Part shown: positions 61,110 through 64,000 of the stretch, piece by piece
Layout: every line of letters starts with the position of its first letter
Numbering within the stretch: position 1 is the first letter of the stretch
From: Roseinatronobacter ekhonensis
GTDB lineage: Bacteria; Pseudomonadota; Alphaproteobacteria; Rhodobacterales; Rhodobacteraceae
DNA: 64,000 bases
Assembly: GCF_900499075.1 (NCBI RefSeq)
Contig: NZ_UIHC01000016.1
Coordinates: 1 to 64,000, forward strand
Reading direction: 5' to 3'
Made by a program: the position numbers and the translations under genes
The notes under the pieces: generated by a model
Told to the model about the DNA's origin: nothing
Database searches by the model: none
Seen by the model: the letters and a program-made list of their open reading frames with translations, nothing else

Positions 61110-62516
61110 ATGCTGAAAACCTTTATCGGCCCCCGCCTGCGACGCCTGCGGCAGGAACACGGGCAGACCCAAAGCCAAATGGCGCGCGCGCTCGGGATTT
61201 CGACATCCTATGTCAACCTATTGGAAAAAAACGAAAGATCGGTTTCTGTTCCGGTATTGCTCAAGATATTCGAAACCTATGGCGTGGAATGGCGCGACAT
61301 CGCGGAAGATGACGACACCGCCACGCTGGCCGACCTGCGCGCAGCCCTTCATGACAATCTTTTCGACTCTGATCGCCCCGATTTGCCGCAACTGCGCGCG
61401 GCACAAATTCACAGCCCCGACCTTGTGGCGTCCTTCCTGACATTGCACCGCGCCTATCAGGCTGCGACAGATCAACTCATGTCGCTCGCCACCAGTGGAA
61501 CGGATGAAGGCGACGTGCTGCCCAGTTCGCCCGAAGCGGCGGTGCATAACTTCTTCCGGCGCAATCACAACCATTTCGCCGTGCTCGAATCGGTTGCGGC
61601 AGAGTTCTGGGGCGGCAAGGTCATTCCGGCAGATGACACCTACAGCGCCCTGAAAGGGCTGCTGCGCGACCGTCTGGGGCTGCATGTGCGGCTGGTCACG
61701 ACCGCAGACATGCCCGACACGCTGCGCGAATATGACGAAGCCGCTCGCGAGGTGCGGCTGTCAGAAGCGCTGGACCATCCCAACCGGGTGTTCCAGCTTG
61801 TGCATGTGGCCGGGCTGATCGAACATGCCGAACTGCTCGACAAGCTGCTGTCGCAATCGCGCATCACAGACCCGCATGGTCTGGCGCGCTGTCGGGTCGA
61901 ACTGACAAACTACTTCGCCGCAGCGGTGCTCATGCCCTACGGTGCGTTTCTGTCAGAGGCGCTGGCCTCGAAATACGATTTCACCCATCTGTCCACCCGC
62001 TTTGGTGTCAGCTTCGAGCAGGCATGCCACCGCGCCACCACATTGCAGCGCGCAGGCGCACAAGGGGTGCCGTTCTTCTTCGTGCGCATGGACAAGGCGG
62101 GGAATGTAACTAAGCGCTTCAACGCGACCGATTTTCACTTGGCCGAATATGGCGGGGCCTGTCCGCGTCTGGATGTACACACGTCGTTTCGCACGCCGGG
62201 CCAGATTGTACCGCAATTTGTGGAAATGCCGGATCGCAGCCAGTTCTTCGTCTTTTCCTGCTCTGTGGACCGTCCCAGCCTGTCGCGCCATGCAACCGAC
62301 GTTCGTTTGGCCGTGGCCATGGGCTGCGATGTCGAGCATGCGGCCCAGATCGGCTATGCTGAAAGCCTGCGTGCCAGCAAGACGCGGCCCGTACCCATCG
62401 GGATCAACTGCCGCACTTGCCCGCGCGTGGGCTGTGACCAGCGGGCGCATAACGCGGTGGTGTTGTCGAAGCCGGTCGATGCAAGACGGCGCGGGGCCAC
62501 GCGCTATGCAAGCTGA
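61110..62516 (+). CDS. short-chain acyl-CoA regulator (ScfR/PccR/RamB-like) transcription factor
   Basis: A 468-residue regulator with an N-terminal XRE-type helix-turn-helix (residues 5-65, TQSQMARALGISTSYVNLLE), a central region related to the ImmA/IrrE domain (VFQLVHVAGLIEHAELLDKL, with a degenerate metal motif), and a C-terminal domain ending in the cysteine cluster NCRTCPRVGCDQRAH. This is the ScfR layout, which includes PccR (propionyl-CoA carboxylase control in Rhodobacter) and RamB. These proteins sense short-chain acyl-CoAs. The start at 61110 has AGGA 9 bases upstream; a GTG at 61086 would lie within the operator. It is divergent from the mcl/mtk operon. Confidence 0.88.
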   Translation: MLKTFIGPRLRRLRQEHGQTQSQMARALGISTSYVNLLEKNERSVSVPVLLKIFETYGVEWRDIAEDDDTATLADLRAALHDNLFDSDRPDLPQLRAAQIHSPDLVASFLTLHRAYQAATDQLMSLATSGTDEGDVLPSSPEAAVHNFFRRNHNHFAVLESVAAEFWGGKVIPADDTYSALKGLLRDRLGLHVRLVTTADMPDTLREYDEAAREVRLSEALDHPNRVFQLVHVAGLIEHAELLDKLLSQSRITDPHGLARCRVELTNYFAAAVLMPYGAFLSEALASKYDFTHLSTRFGVSFEQACHRATTLQRAGAQGVPFFFVRMDKAGNVTKRFNATDFHLAEYGGACPRLDVHTSFRTPGQIVPQFVEMPDRSQFFVFSCSVDRPSLSRHATDVRLAVAMGCDVEHAAQIGYAESLRASKTRPVPIGINCRTCPRVGCDQRAHNAVVLSKPVDARRRGATRYAS

Positions 62517-62540
62517 CTGGGACGAGATGCCGCCGCTTTC

Positions 62541-63473
62541 TCAAAAGACCGCGTGATCGCCCAGATCGGTCACGGCATCGCCGCGCAACAGCGCCGCGTA
62601 ATGGTCGCGTAGCGTATCGGTGCCGAATTCGGGCGTGGCGTCTGCGTCGTATCGGCTGCCGTCCCAGACCAGCATCGATTCGGTCGCGTAATACCTACCG
62701 ATGCGCGCGAAATCGGCTTTGGCACGCAAACCGGGCACCATTCGCCCGCCCAAAGACAGTCCGGCGATAATCGCATCCATCACACCGACGGGCAGGCTGC
62801 GGAACTTGGGCGCTTTGCCCGTCATCTCAAACAGCATGTCGGCCTGCGCGCGCGGCGTGATCGCCGGTCCCGGCCCGCCAATCGGCAGAACGCCGACGCG
62901 CGCGGGGTCATCCAGACACCCGACGATGTATGCGGCCAGATCGCGGTCGGATATCGGCTTGCACGCGGTCAACCGCCCGTCGCCGAACAGCAGGAACGGT
63001 TTGCCCGCCTGCACCCGCGCCACCTGTCCCGAAAGCGATTTGAAAAACGCGGTCGGGCGAATGATGGAATGGCGCAGGCCGGATTGGGTCAGTTCCTGCT
63101 CGAACGCCAGTTTCGCGCGCTGGAATTCCAGAAGCGGCTTCTGGACGCATATGGCCGAGAGCAGCACAAAGTGTCGCACGCCCGCGCTTTGCGCCGCGCG
63201 CAGCAGCGCCAGATGGGCATCATGGTCCACCGCCCAAGCATCTGCAGGCGCACCGCTGCGCGACGCCATGCACGACATAACAGTCTCTACCCCCTCAAGC
63301 GCATCGGGCAAGAGCGCGTTTGGCTTGGTCAGGTCAGCCTCCAGCCTGCCCACCCCATCGGGCAAGGCGCGGCGTGACCGTGACAGGCAGGTTACAGAAT
63401 GCCCGTCGGCCAAGAGCCGGTCCAGAACCGCACGTCCGATGGTTCCGGTCGCACCCGCTAGTAGCACTTTCAT
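62541..63473 (-). CDS. bciA: divinyl (proto)chlorophyllide a 8-vinyl-reductase (BciA type)
   Basis: A 310-residue atypical SDR/NmrA-like reductase. It has the nucleotide loop KVLLAGATGTIGRAVLDRLL and segments I associate with BciA: SAICVQKPLLEFQRAKLAFE, IIRPTAFFKSLSGQV and FGDGRLTACKPISDRDLAAY. BciA reduces the 8-vinyl group of divinyl chlorophyllide during (bacterio)chlorophyll synthesis. It suggests a phototrophic organism. It overlaps the upstream LysR-type gene by four bases, which is unusual, as bciA is generally outside the main photosynthesis cluster. Confidence 0.85.
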   Translation of the reverse strand: MKVLLAGATGTIGRAVLDRLLADGHSVTCLSRSRRALPDGVGRLEADLTKPNALLPDALEGVETVMSCMASRSGAPADAWAVDHDAHLALLRAAQSAGVRHFVLLSAICVQKPLLEFQRAKLAFEQELTQSGLRHSIIRPTAFFKSLSGQVARVQAGKPFLLFGDGRLTACKPISDRDLAAYIVGCLDDPARVGVLPIGGPGPAITPRAQADMLFEMTGKAPKFRSLPVGVMDAIIAGLSLGGRMVPGLRAKADFARIGRYYATESMLVWDGSRYDADATPEFGTDTLRDHYAALLRGDAVTDLGDHAVF

Positions 63474-64000
63474 GCCGCCCCCTCGCGCGCTTTCGACAAG
63501 CGCCGCGCCTGTGCCAGAAGTGCGGCCAGAACCGGCGTGTGCGGTTCACGGTACGGGGCGATCAGCCCGACCTCTTTCGCGCCCTGCCCGCCTTGCAGCG
63601 GAATCGCAGATAGTTCCGGGCGCGCGGCGAGCAGCGCCGCGGTGTCGGCATTCACGATGCTGACCCACTCGCCGGTCAGGACATGCGCCACCAGCGCAAT
63701 GATAGAGTTGGATTCGATGCGCGGCGTGATCGGCACGCCTGCCTGAGTCAGTTCATGATTGATGATGCGGCGGTTTTGCATGTCATCGGTCAAAAGACAC
63801 AGCGGCAACCCGGCCAGATCGGCCCATCCCAAAGCCGATTGCTGCGCGCAGGGGCGGCTTTTGGCGGTCAAAAGCAGGTAGCGTTCGGTGTAGAGCGGTT
63901 CGGTCACGACACGGCCCAGAGGTTCGTTATCCAGATAGCTGATGCCCGCATCCAGCCGCAAGTCATCGATCTGTTGCAATATCTCTATGGAACTGCGTGA
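63470..64000 (-). CDS. LysR-family transcriptional regulator, 3' part (truncated by the window end)
   Basis: The visible 177 residues or so are the substrate-binding domain of a LysR-type regulator: RLDAGISYLDNEPLGRVVTE, PLYTERYLLLTAK and NSIIALVAHVLTGEWVSIVN. The N-terminal helix-turn-helix lies beyond position 64000. The ATG at 63979 is internal. It overlaps bciA by ATGA, so the two are probably co-transcribed. The effector is unknown; the domain looks like the formate-dehydrogenase or nitrogen-type LysR subgroup but this is uncertain. Confidence 0.85.
   Translation of the reverse strand, partial: SRSSIEILQQIDDLRLDAGISYLDNEPLGRVVTEPLYTERYLLLTAKSRPCAQQSALGWADLAGLPLCLLTDDMQNRRIINHELTQAGVPITPRIESNSIIALVAHVLTGEWVSIVNADTAALLAARPELSAIPLQGGQGAKEVGLIAPYREPHTPVLAALLAQARRLSKAREGAA

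Overview
The window looks like chromosome from a Rhodobacteraceae-type alphaproteobacterium (Rhodobacterales). The G+C is high. The gene orders hflK-hflC-DUF2065-degP, deacetylase-xseB-ispA-dxs, and flagellin-flaF-flbT-DUF1217 are typical of that group, and two intergenic elements of the 'AGGATATTTTTGCAAGGATGAA' kind resemble ones I know from Rhodobacteraceae genomes. A bciA-like 8-vinyl reductase gene near the right end suggests that the organism makes bacteriochlorophyll, so it is probably an (aerobic) anoxygenic phototroph. I saw no rRNA, tRNA, insertion sequence, prophage or CRISPR array.

Layout. 0-9 kb: a peptidoglycan-binding protein whose start codon seems lost, the degP/hflCK membrane quality-control operon on the minus strand, rpiA-gor, a small lipoprotein cytochrome c, and sdaA. 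9-17 kb: a glycosyltransferase-like protein with cutA, a VOC protein, ileS, a small membrane protein behind a large palindrome, an SDR/cryptochrome pair with Fe-S ligands, and a HisC-like aminotransferase. 17-23 kb: flagellar genes (flgD and fliK on minus; rod-binding protein, FlgN-like protein, flagellin, flaF, flbT, DUF1217 on plus). 23-30 kb: a sugar ABC transporter facing a two-component system, an arrangement like gtsABCD-gltRS of pseudomonads. 30-44 kb: a membrane-anchored cytochrome c with a very long acidic spacer, acuI, an SLC13-type transporter, an EEP-fold hydrolase of different base composition, a membrane protein fused to a spermidine-synthase-like domain, gltX (second paralogue type), metK, and tesA divergent from ybbA-ybbP. 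44-50 kb: a YjhX (TopAI)-GNAT toxin-antitoxin-like pair behind a structured leader, then dxs-ispA-xseB-deacetylase, amn, and an HU-like protein.

50-62.5 kb is the most interesting part. A minus-strand operon encodes, in order of transcription, serine-glyoxylate aminotransferase, malyl-CoA/beta-methylmalyl-CoA lyase, both malate thiokinase subunits, a MaoC-fold protein resembling mesaconyl-C4-CoA (or itaconyl-CoA) hydratase, and a CaiB/BaiF transferase resembling mesaconyl-CoA C1:C4 transferase. This joins serine-cycle enzymes to most of the glyoxylate + propionyl-CoA to pyruvate + acetyl-CoA branch known from the 3-hydroxypropionate bi-cycle of Chloroflexus. A divergent ScfR-type regulator gene lies next to it, and the intergenic region carries four alternating TGTAAAT/ATTTACA half-sites. 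A convergent plus-strand operon (thiolase-like protein, acyl-CoA synthetase, tandem PPC/DUF296 protein) of unknown pathway ends against it at a double-hairpin element. The window closes with bciA and the 3' part of a LysR-type regulator gene.

All functions are read from motifs, length, gene order and family knowledge; no searches were run.
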